A stretch of 64,000 nucleotides of DNA from Leptospiraceae bacterium (GTDB lineage: Bacteria; Spirochaetota; Leptospiria; Leptospirales; Leptospiraceae). Each line of letters begins with the position of its first letter. The stretch's first letter is position 1. Under the pieces are notes generated by a model. The model searched no databases, was not told the origin of the DNA, and was given only the letters and a program-made list of their open reading frames with translations. Made by a program: the position numbers and the translations under genes. Location: NCBI GenBank assembly GCA_015075105.1, contig JABTUZ010000001.1:631001-695000 (forward strand). Reading direction: 5' to 3'. Positions 26,907-37,133 of the stretch are shown here, in pieces.

Positions 26907-28420
26907 AGTCTGTTTAGAGCGTTTATCATTGCAACTGCAGATGCTTCAATGATATCTGTAGAGCTTCCTTTTCCTACAACAAATTTACCATCGTGCTTGA
27001 GAGTTACGGACGCTTCAGCCAAAGCATCGTGTCCCTCTGTAACCGGTGAAATTAAAAGTTTGTGCAAATTGGATTGTCTTCCGGTTGCCTTCTCTATAGC
27101 TTTGTAAATTGCATCTACAGGCCCGTTTCCTGTTGAAGACTCTTCTACAACCATACTGTCTATCTTCATCTGAATGGTAGCGGTAGGCACTGTTTTACTT
27201 CCGGTAGTGATATGAAAATACGTTAGTTGGTATCTGTCTGATTTTGACTTTCTGGATTCATCCGTAAATAGAGCGAGCACATCTTCGTCAAAAATTTCTT
27301 TTTTCTTGTCTGCTATTTCTAAAAATCTTGTATATGCTGCGTCTAACTCTTCTTGAGTAGGAGAAAATCCTAATCGAATAATTCTGTCTTTAAATCCGGC
27401 TCTACCGGAGTGCCTTCCAAGTACCATTCTGTTGGATTCAAGTCCTATGGACTGTGGAGTCATGATCTCATAAGTCTCTCTGTGTTTAATCACACCATCT
27501 TGGTGGATTCCTGACTCGTGGGCAAAAGCATTCCCTCCCACTATTGCCTTGTTTGGCTGTACCACCATTCCTGTAATTGTTTTCACAAGGTGAGATGCGC
27601 GAGAAATTAGAGTTGTATCAATATTTGTCGTGATAGAATAAAAATCTTTTCTTGTTCTTAGAGCCATCACTACTTCTTCCATTGCAGTGTTTCCTGCTCT
27701 TTCTCCAATCCCATTGATTGTACATTCTACTTGTCTGACACCATTTTTTACCGCAGAAAGTGAATTTGCGGTAGCAAGCCCCAAGTCATTGTGGCAGTGT
27801 GCCGAGAAAATAACTTTTTCAGCACCTTTTACATTTTTGATAAGAAAGGCGAACAACTCTCCATATTTTTCAGGAGTGGCGTAACCTACAGTATCAGGTA
27901 CGTTTATTGTGGTTGCTCCAGCTTCGATAACTGCTTCACAGATTTCTCTCAGGAATTCGGATTCAGAGCGTGTTCCATCCTCTGGAGAAAACTCTACATC
28001 TTCTACAAAATCTCTTGCAATTTTTACGGCTTCTTTTGCCATTTCTAAAACTTCTGACGGAGATTTCCCTAATTTATGTTTCATGTGAATTGGAGAGGAG
28101 GCTAAAAAAGTATGGATTCTTTTTTTCTTCGCATTCTTTAAAGCATGAAATGCGCTTTCTATATCTCCTCTAGTGGCTCTTGCAAGTCCTACGATAATAG
28201 GACCCTCTACCTCGCGGGCAATTCTTTCAACTGCTTTAAATTGAACAGGTGAAGAAACAGGAAAACCAGCTTCAATACAATCAACTTTCATCTTGGCAAG
28301 AAGATGAGCGATTTCTAATTTTTCGTCTTCGCTCATTGCCGCACCGGGGCACTGTTCGCCATCTCGGAGGGTAGTGTCAAAAATTCTTACATGCTCTGTT
28401 GGATTATTTTCTTCAATCAC
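26903..28420 (-). CDS. leuA: 2-isopropylmalate synthase
   Basis: This 505-aa enzyme condenses acetyl-CoA with 2-oxoisovalerate at the entry to leucine synthesis. The start is a GTG at 28420 after GAGGAG. DTTLRDGEQCPG binds the metal and substrate, FSAHCHNDLGLA carries the HXH metal ligands, and GNAFAHESGIHQDG closes the catalytic domain. The C-terminal regulatory domain (from ~385) suggests feedback control by leucine. Citramalate synthase is a close homologue in Leptospira, but the overall sequence and the regulatory domain fit LeuA best. Confidence 0.9.
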   Translation of the reverse strand: MIEENNPTEHVRIFDTTLRDGEQCPGAAMSEDEKLEIAHLLAKMKVDCIEAGFPVSSPVQFKAVERIAREVEGPIIVGLARATRGDIESAFHALKNAKKKRIHTFLASSPIHMKHKLGKSPSEVLEMAKEAVKIARDFVEDVEFSPEDGTRSESEFLREICEAVIEAGATTINVPDTVGYATPEKYGELFAFLIKNVKGAEKVIFSAHCHNDLGLATANSLSAVKNGVRQVECTINGIGERAGNTAMEEVVMALRTRKDFYSITTNIDTTLISRASHLVKTITGMVVQPNKAIVGGNAFAHESGIHQDGVIKHRETYEIMTPQSIGLESNRMVLGRHSGRAGFKDRIIRLGFSPTQEELDAAYTRFLEIADKKKEIFDEDVLALFTDESRKSKSDRYQLTYFHITTGSKTVPTATIQMKIDSMVVEESSTGNGPVDAIYKAIEKATGRQSNLHKLLISPVTEGHDALAEASVTLKHDGKFVVGKGSSTDIIEASAVAMINALNRL

Positions 28421-28544
28421 TGATTTTCTCCTCGATGTTATTTTGGTCTAATTTTCAACCTCAAGTCAAATTTTTTATATTTTCATTTGGAGACAACTCA
28501 GATTTCATGAAAATCAAATGAAAAGCGTTTTACGATTCAAAATA

Positions 28545-28575
28545 AAAAAGCCACAGAATTGGTCTGTGGCTTTTT
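28545..28575 (-). terminator. bidirectional-type terminator after the CAP-domain gene
   Basis: The stem GCCACAG (28550-28556) pairs with CTGTGGC (28564-28570), flanked by A-run and T-run on either side. It lies 24 bases past the stop of the minus-strand CAP-domain gene and upstream of leuA. Confidence 0.92.
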
Positions 28576-28598
28576 CGATTTGAAAACTATAGGAAATT

Positions 28599-29300
28599 TT
28601 ATTTGGGAATTTTTTCTGTATAGTTACCCGAAAAGTCAACTACGCAATAATTTTCATAATGAGTGTGTTTTCCGCAAGCAACTCCCATTTTTCGGTATTT
28701 AGGGTTGAATAGGTTTACTCGTAAGTCTCTTTTAGGAAAACCATCAGAAAGAATAAAAAGCGCTACTACTCCTTTTGCAGTGAGTGCCCCATAAGCAATG
28801 TTTTCACCGAGGGGTTCTTTCCAAGTTCCGTATCTGGACATTCTTTGGTCAGGAGTGCTTCCGTCTGATCCAGTGAAACTAATCGCCGGGTTACTGCCTT
28901 GGTCTTCAACGTGCTCTTTTGCACCTTTTGAAAGCCCTTTGGCTACAGTCATTGCAATCGTGGGTCTGGAAGACTTCAAATAGCGAATAGCATCGTCTAA
29001 AGCAGACACGCCTTCTCTTGTCAGGTATTTGTATTCACCCGGCAGCTCTAACATTTTTCCTTTAAAATGTGGTCGCATTTCCTCCAATACAGAGATAAAA
29101 GCGTTAGGATTCATCCTTGCGAGGTTGATTTGCTCTACGATCTGTTTTTCGATTTCAGTCAGATATTCGCCTCCGATTACTTGTGCTTCAAGATTTGAAT
29201 TTTGAAATACAGTTTTTTCCTTTTTGAGTTCAAATTTTGGGGAAAATCCCGGCAAAATTGCAAGTGCAGAGATTATAGAAATGCTAAATAGTTTTTTCAA
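28599..29300 (-). CDS. secreted CAP-domain (SCP/PR-1-like) protein
   Basis: This 233-aa protein has an N-terminal signal segment (FSISIISALAILPGF). The CAP core begins with EKQIVEQINLARMNPNAF and includes GLSKGAKEHVEDQG, RMSRYGTWKEPLGENIAYG and CVVDFSGNYTE, which match conserved CAP motifs 3, 4 and 1. Bacterial members are exported and mostly of unknown function, some binding lipids or sterols. It is monocistronic, with a terminator downstream. A TGTTACATAAA half-site occurs upstream at ~29337. Confidence 0.9.
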   Translation of the reverse strand: MKKLFSISIISALAILPGFSPKFELKKEKTVFQNSNLEAQVIGGEYLTEIEKQIVEQINLARMNPNAFISVLEEMRPHFKGKMLELPGEYKYLTREGVSALDDAIRYLKSSRPTIAMTVAKGLSKGAKEHVEDQGSNPAISFTGSDGSTPDQRMSRYGTWKEPLGENIAYGALTAKGVVALFILSDGFPKRDLRVNLFNPKYRKMGVACGKHTHYENYCVVDFSGNYTEKIPK

Positions 29301-29441
29301 TGTATTACTCCTGAAATTTATTTACAATTAGCCTAATGTTACATAAATCCAAAATGACTGCAAGTCTTTTTTTTTCGTATTTTTAGTGATTTTAAGCTAA
29401 ATCGGGTAACAATTGTATAATGGAGGCTCTATTTTTTTGGT

Positions 29442-29819
29442 TTAATTTACAAAATGGAATTTGTTGGCGAGGTAGTAACCTAATCCGCCGAATACAAGGC
29501 TGAAAAAATTATTCATAAAAATATTTAAAACTGCAAGTCCAATTTCTTGATTTTTTAGAAATTGGATAGTTTCAAAAGAAAATGTAGAAAAAGTAGTAAA
29601 TGCTCCCAAAAAGCCTACAGCGAAAAACAATCGAAATGGATCTGTGGAGCTTGTTTTAGAAAGTATTGTAAATAGGAAAAGCATTGTAAACGAGCCGAGT
29701 GTATTTACAAATAGAGTGCCATAAGGAAAAGAAGGAAATTTTGCTACTATAATAAAATTCAAAAAGTATCTGGAAATCGAGCCTAAAGCCCCTCCGATTG
29801 CGATATAGAAGTATTTCAT
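29442..29819 (-). CDS. crcB: fluoride ion channel CrcB/Fluc
   Basis: This 125-aa four-helix membrane protein forms dimeric fluoride channels. Conserved motifs are GGALGSISRY near residue 9, the pore Asn in YGTLFVNTLGSF, and the Phe-box GFLGAFTTFSTFSFE. No fluoride riboswitch pattern is visible in the 100 bases upstream. It appears as a single copy with no partner gene beside it. Confidence 0.95.
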   Translation of the reverse strand: MKYFYIAIGGALGSISRYFLNFIIVAKFPSFPYGTLFVNTLGSFTMLFLFTILSKTSSTDPFRLFFAVGFLGAFTTFSTFSFETIQFLKNQEIGLAVLNIFMNNFFSLVFGGLGYYLANKFHFVN

Positions 29820-30120
29820 GACTAACTCTCAGCAAAAATATTTTTTGACATTTTTATAATTGGTGCACCTGCAAAAAGTCTTTCTTGAAAATATGTACGC
29901 TAAAATACTTAAGATAAGTCGCTATTTACTATAGAACCCAGCTCTTTCTTAGATTATTTGCAAGGGCTGGGCAGTAGCGTCATAATTAGAAAAAATTTAT
30001 TTTAAATCATTTTGTGCATTAGCGGAATGTAAACAAAAAAAAATCTCTAAAAATAGTTTTGATTTATTGTGGGAGTTATGAGAGTAACCCCGACAAATAG
30101 CCGGGGTTAAAAATTTGTAT
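29820..30120. other. 301-bp intergenic region with two hairpins
   Basis: A hairpin with stem CCCAGC/GCTGGG spans about 29938-29970. A second, AACCCCG...CGGGGTT at about 30085-30106, lies just beyond the stop of the nitrite reductase gene and probably ends its transcript, although no T-run follows. No coding frame is seen. Confidence 0.5.
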
Positions 30121-31137
30121 CTATTCTTTCATTTTGCCTGAAAAAATAGTTTTATTTTCAGGGCCTTCGACTTTTAAAATTCCGAGCGAGCCTTTGTTGA
30201 ATGCACGGAAAATAGAATGGTCAACTAATACATAGTTACCAGGAACGTCAACTTTGAAATCAACTATTGCAGATCCACCGGCAGGAATTAGAGTAGTTTG
30301 AACATTTTTCTGATTTTTTTCTGTTCCACCCTCTGTATAAACATGGTCAAAAATTTCACCGATTACGTGAAATGAAGACACTAAGTTCGGTCCACCATTC
30401 CCAAGAAACAAACGAACTTTTTCTCCTACTTTTGCAGTAATTGCCTTGTCTCCCACAAGAGAGCCAACAGAGCCATTAAACACCACATAGTCAGGAGTCT
30501 CAGTCAGTGCCTTATCAAGGCTGAATGGTTGAAGTCCTTTATCTCCGTATTTGCCTTTTGTATAGAATTCACTTTGGAGAACATAGTATTCTTTATCAAC
30601 ATGAGGTAGTCCGGCCGCAGGCTCTACTAAGATTAGTCCGTACATGCCATTTGCAATGTGCAGTCCTACAGGAGCTGTAGCACAGTGGTAGATATAAAGT
30701 CCAGGGTTTATCGCCTTGAAAGAAAAACGAGAATTTTGTCCAGGAAGGGTCAAAGTAGCTGCAGCTCCTCCACCGGGTCCTGTCACAGCGTGTAGGTCAA
30801 TATTGTGAGGTACTTTGCTATCGCTTGCATTTTTCAATACAAAGTCAACTAAATCGCCTTCTCTTACTCTCATAAATGGTCCGGGTACAGTTCCACCGAA
30901 AGTCCAGAAAGTATATTCAACACCATCAGAAAGTTTACCTACCAGTTCTTTTGTCTCTAGTTCTATAGTAACTTTTGCAGGTACTCTTCTTTTAATTGGA
31001 GGAGGAACATTGGGTGCAGTTGTAAGCACTGCTTTTTCTTCCGCCATCTTTCCACTACAATTCGTAAGGATAGTTAAAGAAATTCCAAAAGTGAATAGAA
31101 TTCCCAATCTCCCTAGAATAAATAATTTTTGCTTCAT
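30121..31137 (-). CDS. nirK: copper-containing nitrite reductase, lipoprotein form
   Basis: This 338-aa two-cupredoxin enzyme reduces nitrite to nitric oxide. Type 1 copper ligands are in PHNIDLHA and [15 protein letters not shown]; type 2 copper histidines include those of PHNIDLH, YHCA and VDHSIFRAF, and the catalytic Asp is in HNIDLH. The N-terminus ([13 protein letters not shown]) is a lipoprotein signal with Cys27, so it is probably anchored in the periplasm or outer membrane like neisserial AniA. A palindrome just upstream of its ribosome binding site suggests repressor control. No nitric oxide reductase or maturation gene is adjacent. Confidence 0.93.
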   Translation of the reverse strand: MKQKLFILGRLGILFTFGISLTILTNCSGKMAEEKAVLTTAPNVPPPIKRRVPAKVTIELETKELVGKLSDGVEYTFWTFGGTVPGPFMRVREGDLVDFVLKNASDSKVPHNIDLHAVTGPGGGAAATLTLPGQNSRFSFKAINPGLYIYHCATAPVGLHIANGMYGLILVEPAAGLPHVDKEYYVLQSEFYTKGKYGDKGLQPFSLDKALTETPDYVVFNGSVGSLVGDKAITAKVGEKVRLFLGNGGPNLVSSFHVIGEIFDHVYTEGGTEKNQKNVQTTLIPAGGSAIVDFKVDVPGNYVLVDHSIFRAFNKGSLGILKVEGPENKTIFSGKMKE

Positions 31138-31154
31138 AACAAATTCTCCTTATT

Positions 31155-31175
31155 TTTATGGAATTTTTCCATAAA
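31155..31175 (-). promoter_or_regulatory. 21-bp palindromic operator candidate upstream of nirK
   Basis: The perfect palindrome TTTATGGAA-AAA-TTCCATAAA (minus strand) lies 17 bases before the nirK ATG, next to its AAGGAG ribosome binding site. Its place suits a repressor or an RNA hairpin masking the start region. It does not resemble an FNR/CRP box (TTGAT-N4-ATCAA). Confidence 0.55.
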
Positions 31176-31485
31176 TCTATATATACTATCCATCTCCAGA
31201 ATTCAGGTATTTTTATAAAAGAAAAATTTAGTTTTTGTATCAATTTGTGAATTGGCTGCAAGAAATTATTTCTTTTTTCTGTAAAAATATTTGAGTGTAG
31301 ATTCTAGAATTTGTATTGGATACTTTTCGATCGGCTAAGCGAAAAAACCTTAAATTCATTAGGATTTAGAAGATGAAAGATATAGTTTGGAGTTATTATA
31401 AAAAAAAATTCAATCATTTTACCATATAGAATTAGATAAAATTTGCAGTGAGTTTAGTCGATATGATAAATATCATACTCACTCT

Positions 31486-31530
31486 TGGAATAAAAAAAAG
31501 AAAACCCTCTGAACTTTTCAGAACAGAGGT
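31486..31530 (-). terminator. terminator of hppA
   Basis: On the minus strand CCTCTG pairs with CAGAGG (31506-31511 and 31524-31529) and is followed by TTTTCTTTTTTTT. It lies about 30 bases after the hppA stop. The rest of 31261-31485 shows nothing recognisable. Confidence 0.85.
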
Positions 31531-31560
31531 TTATTTTTTCTAATGAGTTTTTTACTAAAA

Positions 31561-33681
31561 CTACTTAAAGAACTTCAATAAAAAACCGCCTTGGTGCACA
31601 AAGAATTCTGCAAATACTAGGCTTGTGATCGCCATTAGTTTTATCAGAATATTTATGGAAGGACCGGAAGTATCTTTCAACGGGTCACCTACAGTATCTC
31701 CTACAACGGCAGCCTTATGTTTTTCGGAACCTTTCCCACCGGCTTGAGACTCAATGTATTTCTTGGCGTTGTCCCAGCCTCCACCGGAGTTTGCGCTGGA
31801 AATTGCCATCACCACTCCACTCACAAGAGAGCCTGCGAGTAGTCCTGCAAGAGTTGGAACTCCAAACAAAAATCCAACTAAGATAGGAGTGAGTAAAATC
31901 AGTAGCCCGGGAGGAATCATTTCTCTTAGAGCCGCTGCGGTAGAAATATCAACACACCTTTTGTAGTCCGGCTTGGATTTTCTTTCCATGAGTCCGGGAA
32001 TTTCTTTGAATTGTCGTCTCACTTCCTTTACCATATCGAGTGCGGCTTTCCCGACTGATTTCATAGTCATTGCAGAGAAAATAAAAGGAAGCATGGCCCC
32101 AAGTAAAAGCCCTCCATAAACCCAAGGGTCAAGTAAGTCAATATTACTCTGTGCAGGGTTACTTACCTTGGCTCTTGTTATAAACGCTGCAAATAATGCA
32201 AGCGAGGTCAAGGCTGCCGATCCGATTGCAAAACCTTTACCGATTGCTGCTGTAGTGTTTCCGGCAGCGTCTAACGTATCTGTTCTTTGTCTTACTTCTT
32301 TTCCAAGCTCAGCCATTTCAGCTATACCTCCTGCGTTATCCGAAACAGGTCCATAAGCGTCGATAGTCAGTCCGATTGCAATTGTTGAAATCATGCCGAG
32401 TGCTGCGATTGCAATTCCATACATTCCTGCAAGTACACTTGAAATTACGATTGTGATTACAAGTAGTATAACAGGGAATACGGAGCTTTCGTATCCGAGT
32501 GCAAGCCCGTAAATAATATTGGTTGCAGCTCCTGTTTCGCAAGATTCTGCTACATCTCTAACTGGTTTGTAGGAGTGAGAAGTGTAGTATTCTGTTATGA
32601 TTCCTATAAACATCCCTGCAAAAAGTCCAATCACAAGAGAAATATAAACACTCCACTTAGTAATATTTTTTCCAAGAATTTCAAAAGAGTCAACCATGAA
32701 CATATCTGTAATAAAATACATTACGACTGCCATTAAAATTGTAGAAATCCAAAGTTGTTTTTTTAGAACAGATTCTACATTCCCACCTTCTTTTACTTTG
32801 GCAAAAAATGTAGTGATTAAGGAAACTGGGATTCCGAATGCAGAAATAAGAACAGGGTAGAGTAATGCGTTCATGTTTCCGCTAAGTGCAGTAGCTGTTG
32901 CTCCAATTACAAGTGCTGCACAGGTCGCCTCTGCACAAGAGCCGAAAAGGTCTGCACCCATTCCCGCAATGTCTCCTACGTTATCTCCTACATTATCTGC
33001 AATCGTTGCAGGGTTTCTCGGATCGTCTTCAGGGATTCCTTTTTCAACCTTGCCTACAAGGTCAGCACCAACATCGGCTGCCTTGGTGTAAATTCCCCCT
33101 CCCACTCTACCAAAAAGAGCAACTGAAGAACCACCGAGTCCAAATCCTGCAAGCGCTTCCATTAAAATATGTTTTTCTACTTCAGAGTGTAGTCCAGTAA
33201 ATAACAAAAAGACTGCAATCAATCCGAGTATGGCAAGACCTACAAGCCCAAATCCCATAACTGCACCAGAGTCAAACGCAACTCTGAATGCGCCTGTGAT
33301 ATTGGTTTTGGCTGCTTGTGCCGTTCTTACATTTCCCTTGGTAGCAATTTTCATTCCGATAAATCCAGAGATGCAGGATATGATAGCACCTGTAACAAAT
33401 GCTAACGAGGTGTGGATACCTTCGTTGAATGGAGTTGCTGGATTATCTAAAAGTAAAACGATTAGAATAGCCATAAATGCGATAAAAATACTAATTACCT
33501 TGTATTCACGGATTAAAAATGCCATTGCTCCGTCAGCTATGGCAGAAGAAATTTCCACGAGTCTGTCGTTTTGCTCTTTGGAGCCGCCTTCGATTTTTAT
33601 TTTTACGACTTTTATCGCAAAATAAACGGCAACGATTAGGGATAAAACAGACATCCCTATGATTATATATGCAGATTGCAT
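31561..33681 (-). CDS. hppA: membrane-bound ion-pumping pyrophosphatase, K+-dependent type
   Basis: This 706-aa protein with about 16 membrane helices couples pyrophosphate hydrolysis to H+ or Na+ export. The substrate-binding motifs [20 protein letters not shown] and [19 protein letters not shown] are intact, as is the late [17 protein letters not shown]. The segment [10 protein letters not shown] has Ala where K+-independent enzymes have Lys, so this belongs to the K+-dependent group, which includes Na+ pumps. Whether it moves Na+ or H+ cannot be read with certainty. It has its own terminator. Confidence 0.96.
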   Translation of the reverse strand: MQSAYIIIGMSVLSLIVAVYFAIKVVKIKIEGGSKEQNDRLVEISSAIADGAMAFLIREYKVISIFIAFMAILIVLLLDNPATPFNEGIHTSLAFVTGAIISCISGFIGMKIATKGNVRTAQAAKTNITGAFRVAFDSGAVMGFGLVGLAILGLIAVFLLFTGLHSEVEKHILMEALAGFGLGGSSVALFGRVGGGIYTKAADVGADLVGKVEKGIPEDDPRNPATIADNVGDNVGDIAGMGADLFGSCAEATCAALVIGATATALSGNMNALLYPVLISAFGIPVSLITTFFAKVKEGGNVESVLKKQLWISTILMAVVMYFITDMFMVDSFEILGKNITKWSVYISLVIGLFAGMFIGIITEYYTSHSYKPVRDVAESCETGAATNIIYGLALGYESSVFPVILLVITIVISSVLAGMYGIAIAALGMISTIAIGLTIDAYGPVSDNAGGIAEMAELGKEVRQRTDTLDAAGNTTAAIGKGFAIGSAALTSLALFAAFITRAKVSNPAQSNIDLLDPWVYGGLLLGAMLPFIFSAMTMKSVGKAALDMVKEVRRQFKEIPGLMERKSKPDYKRCVDISTAAALREMIPPGLLILLTPILVGFLFGVPTLAGLLAGSLVSGVVMAISSANSGGGWDNAKKYIESQAGGKGSEKHKAAVVGDTVGDPLKDTSGPSINILIKLMAITSLVFAEFFVHQGGFLLKFFK

Positions 33682-33916
33682 TTAGTTAACCTCTTAAATT
33701 TTGGGGACAAATTGGAAAAACTACTAAATACTCTTGAAAAATTTTTAGAAACCCTGAAAAATTCTCGCAAATACCTGAATTTTAATGAAAAAATTTTAGC
33801 TTTTTATTTTCATCCCGCGAATTGTACAAATATGCAGAATATTCAAAGGAATCTGCGATTTACAGTCAAGAAAAAAACTAAAATTTTAAAAAAACTTCTC
33901 TAAATTTTTCTAAAAG

Positions 33917-34687
33917 TTAAATTTTGATTCCACCTGAGGCTTCTATTACTACACCCGTAATTAAATCATTTTCGACTATAAATTCTGCAGTTTTAGAAAT
34001 TTCATCCGGCTCTCCCAGCCTTCCTATTGGGATTAGAGACTTCCATTTTTCCAAGGCTTCCGGTTTCATGTCTTTCATAACCATGTCTGTAGCAATAAAA
34101 CCGGGTGCAATTGCAGCTACTCTGATCTTGTACTTTGATAATTCTTGTGCCCAAAGTTTTGCTAAGACTGCGACACCTGCCTTTGCTGCGGAATAATTGG
34201 TTTGACCAGGGTTTCCGTGCATGGCAACAGATGAAATAGGGATAATTACCCCACCTTTTTTAGAGTTAATCATCTGAATTGCTGCTTCTCTTCCTGTTAA
34301 AAATACCCCGGTAAGATTCACATCAATTACAGATTGCCATTGTTCGAGTGACATTTTTCCTTTTACATTGCCTGTTTCTTTGTCCACACGGACGAGTAAG
34401 CCGTCTCTTAGGATGCCTGCATTCAATACGGCTACATCCAGCGAGCCAAATTTGTCAACACTACCTTTCATTAAATTTTCTACATCGGTTTCTTTGGAAA
34501 CGTTTGAAACTACTCCAAAAGCTGTCCCGCCTAACGCCTCAATTTCCTTGACAGTTTGAGTAACCGCTTCTTCTCGAATATCTGTGATGATTACTTTTGC
34601 GCCTTTTTTTGCAAAATTTATCGCCATAGATTTTCCAAGTCCCCCGGCAGATCCTGTAACTACTACTACTTTATTTTGAATTTCCAT
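33917..34687 (-). CDS. short-chain dehydrogenase/reductase (FabG-like)
   Basis: This 256-aa classical SDR has the cofactor motif [11 protein letters not shown] (residues ~10-20), NAGIL near 90, the catalytic Ser in ISSVAMHG, and YSAAK. It has PGFIATDM after the active site, as in 3-oxoacyl-ACP reductases. The substrate is not determinable; it is not placed with other fatty-acid genes. Its start overlaps the end of the upstream GHKL-like gene by 17 bases, which suggests a two-gene operon. Confidence 0.9.
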   Translation of the reverse strand: MEIQNKVVVVTGSAGGLGKSMAINFAKKGAKVIITDIREEAVTQTVKEIEALGGTAFGVVSNVSKETDVENLMKGSVDKFGSLDVAVLNAGILRDGLLVRVDKETGNVKGKMSLEQWQSVIDVNLTGVFLTGREAAIQMINSKKGGVIIPISSVAMHGNPGQTNYSAAKAGVAVLAKLWAQELSKYKIRVAAIAPGFIATDMVMKDMKPEALEKWKSLIPIGRLGEPDEISKTAEFIVENDLITGVVIEASGGIKI

Positions 34688-35378
34688 TGAGTGCCTGTAC
34701 CTCTTTACTTCTTATTGAAATATAATTTTCCGAGAATGGGATTTCTACCCTAGCGATAGTTTTGTCTTTACCTGTAATTATCCTAAATAGGTTAGGGTCA
34801 ATATTTTCATTTTTTAGTAAGATCATTATGAGTGCGATTCCGAGTCCTGCACCTTCCGTATTGTCCATATTGTCCATATAAAACTCTGCAATATCGTTGT
34901 ATCCCATTGCTTTTCGCATTTTTTCACGCATTCTCGATTCTTCTTGTTTCAATACAGGAGTGTTATTTATTACTTCTACATACAACCCTTCGCTGTGGTA
35001 ACTAAAGTTCAGCATAACATAGACCCCGCGAGAAAGACACCTTTTTCCATACTCATTTGCCATAGCGTCTGAAAATTTTTGCTTATATAGCTCGAGACCC
35101 TTGCTGTATTCTATTTCATTAGTTATATCCAAGCCCTGATCCTCAAAAAAAATCCTTTTTTGGTTCGCTTTTACGCCGTTTATCGCCATTTCCTTGGTGA
35201 TAGTGTACAACATATCGATAAATCTTTGTTGGTTGAACTTGGCTAGAATGTCTGTAATTATTTTAAGTACATATTTTTCGAGTTGGGAATTGATCTTGGA
35301 GGATTTTACGGTAATTTTATCACTCGAATTTATATGCTCAGTGATTTCTGAATTTAAGTCTGTGAAGCTTTTTGCCAT
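34671..35378 (-). CDS. GHKL-ATPase-like regulatory protein
   Basis: This 235-aa soluble protein has features of a histidine-kinase-type ATP-binding fold without a phospho-acceptor His domain. An N-box-like segment is [15 protein letters not shown] (~70-85), and a G-box-like segment is [17 protein letters not shown] (~180). This resembles anti-sigma or partner-switching kinases, but the ADP-lid Asp is not obvious. It heads a pair with the SDR gene. Function is inferred at fold level only. Confidence 0.65.
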   Translation of the reverse strand: MAKSFTDLNSEITEHINSSDKITVKSSKINSQLEKYVLKIITDILAKFNQQRFIDMLYTITKEMAINGVKANQKRIFFEDQGLDITNEIEYSKGLELYKQKFSDAMANEYGKRCLSRGVYVMLNFSYHSEGLYVEVINNTPVLKQEESRMREKMRKAMGYNDIAEFYMDNMDNTEGAGLGIALIMILLKNENIDPNLFRIITGKDKTIARVEIPFSENYISIRSKEVQALNGNSK

Positions 35379-35566
35379 ATTTACCGTTTAAGAAAAGTCT
35401 TACATGCTATATTTTCTAAATTCCTGAATGCGTAAAGAAGTTTCTTATACTTTAAATTTGATTTTTTTTATCAATCCGGAATTTCTATGATAATTTTTTG
35501 TAAACCTATTGACATAAGAAAGGACTTTTTTTCTTATTTTGATTATATTAAAAAGAGGATTTTGCT

Positions 35567-36787
35567 ATGAAGTCGAAAAAGTCAGTATTTGGAGCCAATT
35601 GGAAAATTTTTGCAGGGATTGGAGCGGTTTTACTGCTTATTCTTATTTATTTTACTTTTTCAGATTCAGATTTTACTGGAAGCAAGGTAAAATCTAAGAA
35701 AAATATGATGTCTAAAACCTCCGATCCGACTAAAAAAGGTACCGGTAGTGATAATTTAGGTGGAACTGAATACAGTGAAGTAATGGAAGACGATGGGGCC
35801 ACTCCTGAAATTTTATTGGATCATTATAAAGAATGGGCAAAATACCCTCCAAATTCCAGACCTCTTGCGATTGAAAACTATGATTTAGTGTATCCTTTTA
35901 AAGTAGATAATTCCCCGACTATAATGTTTGATTCTCCTTCTGCCAAAGAGCCAAACGGATACAGGTGTTTAATGCAACCTAGAACTTGGGCAGCAATCGG
36001 TGGACAAGAAATGTTTATTACTCTTGAATGTAGGGACTCTACAAGCACCCCCGTGAAAATTCAAGTAGAAAGCTATAATGTGTTCAAAGAATGGGAAGGA
36101 AAGCAGTACCCCACCCACAGCCCTGACGTAAACGACGACGGTAGAGATGGAGATGATGTAGCCAAGGACAACATTTTTACCTTTAGATGGAGACCCATGC
36201 AGGCAGACTGGGGGCAGATGTCTTTGGAAACAAATATCCTTTACGGTAGAGAAAGCAAAAAGGCAAAAGTATCTGCGAGCTTTTATTCATCACCAAATAA
36301 ACCTGCACAGTTTTCTAACTTTTTTAGAGATATGGTCATTGACGGTAGTTTAGTGATTAAGGCAGAGATTAAAGTGGTAAAGCCCGGTAATTACCACTTA
36401 GAAGCTAACCTAAAAGAAGCCGAAGGCGGAAACTATGTAGCTTACGCCACTTATGACGGACAGTTGAAAGGAGGCACAAACGAGGTTGATTTTTTATTTT
36501 TCGGTAAAGTGTTAAGAGACAAGGGTTACGACGGTCCTTATATTTTTACTGCGGGCAGAGGACATAGAGTCAATTTGCCAATAGATCCTGCGTGGTTTAC
36601 CCAAGGAGAAGAGGGTTTACGGAAAATCCAAGCCGCAAAAACTACAGAGCCAGACAGAGAGCTTGTAGTCCCTTATACAGAAGAATACAAAACCAAAGCC
36701 TACACTATTTCGAGTTTCTCCAAAGCAGAATGGCAAAGTGAAGAGAAAACTAAAAGAATCCAAGAATTACAAAATTTGAACAAATAA
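35567..36787 (+). CDS. conserved membrane-anchored protein of unknown function
   Basis: This 406-aa protein has one N-terminal membrane helix (residues ~12-30, IFAGIGAVLLLILIYFTFS). A low-complexity Lys/Ser/Asp linker (to ~80) and a large extracytoplasmic region follow. That region includes an acidic calcium-like loop DVNDDGRDGDDVAKD near residue 195 and beta-rich repeats (VVKPGNYHLEANLKEAEGG). It may be a periplasmic structural or binding protein. It is monocistronic and followed by a large hairpin. No family is recognised. Confidence 0.8.
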   Translation: MKSKKSVFGANWKIFAGIGAVLLLILIYFTFSDSDFTGSKVKSKKNMMSKTSDPTKKGTGSDNLGGTEYSEVMEDDGATPEILLDHYKEWAKYPPNSRPLAIENYDLVYPFKVDNSPTIMFDSPSAKEPNGYRCLMQPRTWAAIGGQEMFITLECRDSTSTPVKIQVESYNVFKEWEGKQYPTHSPDVNDDGRDGDDVAKDNIFTFRWRPMQADWGQMSLETNILYGRESKKAKVSASFYSSPNKPAQFSNFFRDMVIDGSLVIKAEIKVVKPGNYHLEANLKEAEGGNYVAYATYDGQLKGGTNEVDFLFFGKVLRDKGYDGPYIFTAGRGHRVNLPIDPAWFTQGEEGLRKIQAAKTTEPDRELVVPYTEEYKTKAYTISSFSKAEWQSEEKTKRIQELQNLNK

Positions 36788-37133
36788 TCCCACTCTCTCC
36801 GCTCTTAGATTGTGAGCTTAAAGCTTACTGTCTAAGAGCTAAAGCTATACACAAGAATCTACTATGTATAGGTATAGTGTTTATGGAAATGTAACTAATA
36901 ATTTTTGTAGCGAATAATTCAAGAAGTTTTCCTCGAATGAGAATATTTTGATTACGAATGGGAATGTGGAAATCTTATTTTTATAAGAAAATTCCAACTA
37001 TTGAAGAAAAATTTCATACATGAGCCAGAAAATTCAATTGTAAATATTTGAACCATGATGTCAAATAATGAACTTTTTTAAAAAAGATGGTGTCTGAGAA
37101 ATATATAGTCCCTCGGAAAAGTGAAATAGAGTC
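36788..37133 (+). other. 346-bp intergenic region with a 39-nt hairpin
   Basis: The hairpin at 36801-36839 has a perfect outer stem GCTCTTAGA/TCTAAGAGC and a nearly complementary inner part built on GTGAGCTT/AAGCTTAC. It lies 13 bases after the stop of the preceding gene and lacks a T-run, so it may be an mRNA 3' stabiliser or a weak terminator. The rest of the gap is AT-rich with no frame or promoter I can support. Confidence 0.55.

Noticed and set aside
29820-29900. Fluoride riboswitch upstream of crcB
   Set aside because: The conserved pseudoknot pattern (GGNGATGG...) is not present in the leader.
31140-31260. FNR or CRP box upstream of nirK
   Set aside because: No TTGAT-N4-ATCAA-like sequence occurs; only the unrelated 21-bp palindrome stands out.
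33676-33903. Plus-strand frame of 75 codons upstream of hppA
   Set aside because: It overlaps the hppA start and promoter region, is very Leu/Lys/Asn-rich as AT-rich DNA gives by chance, and has no ribosome binding site.
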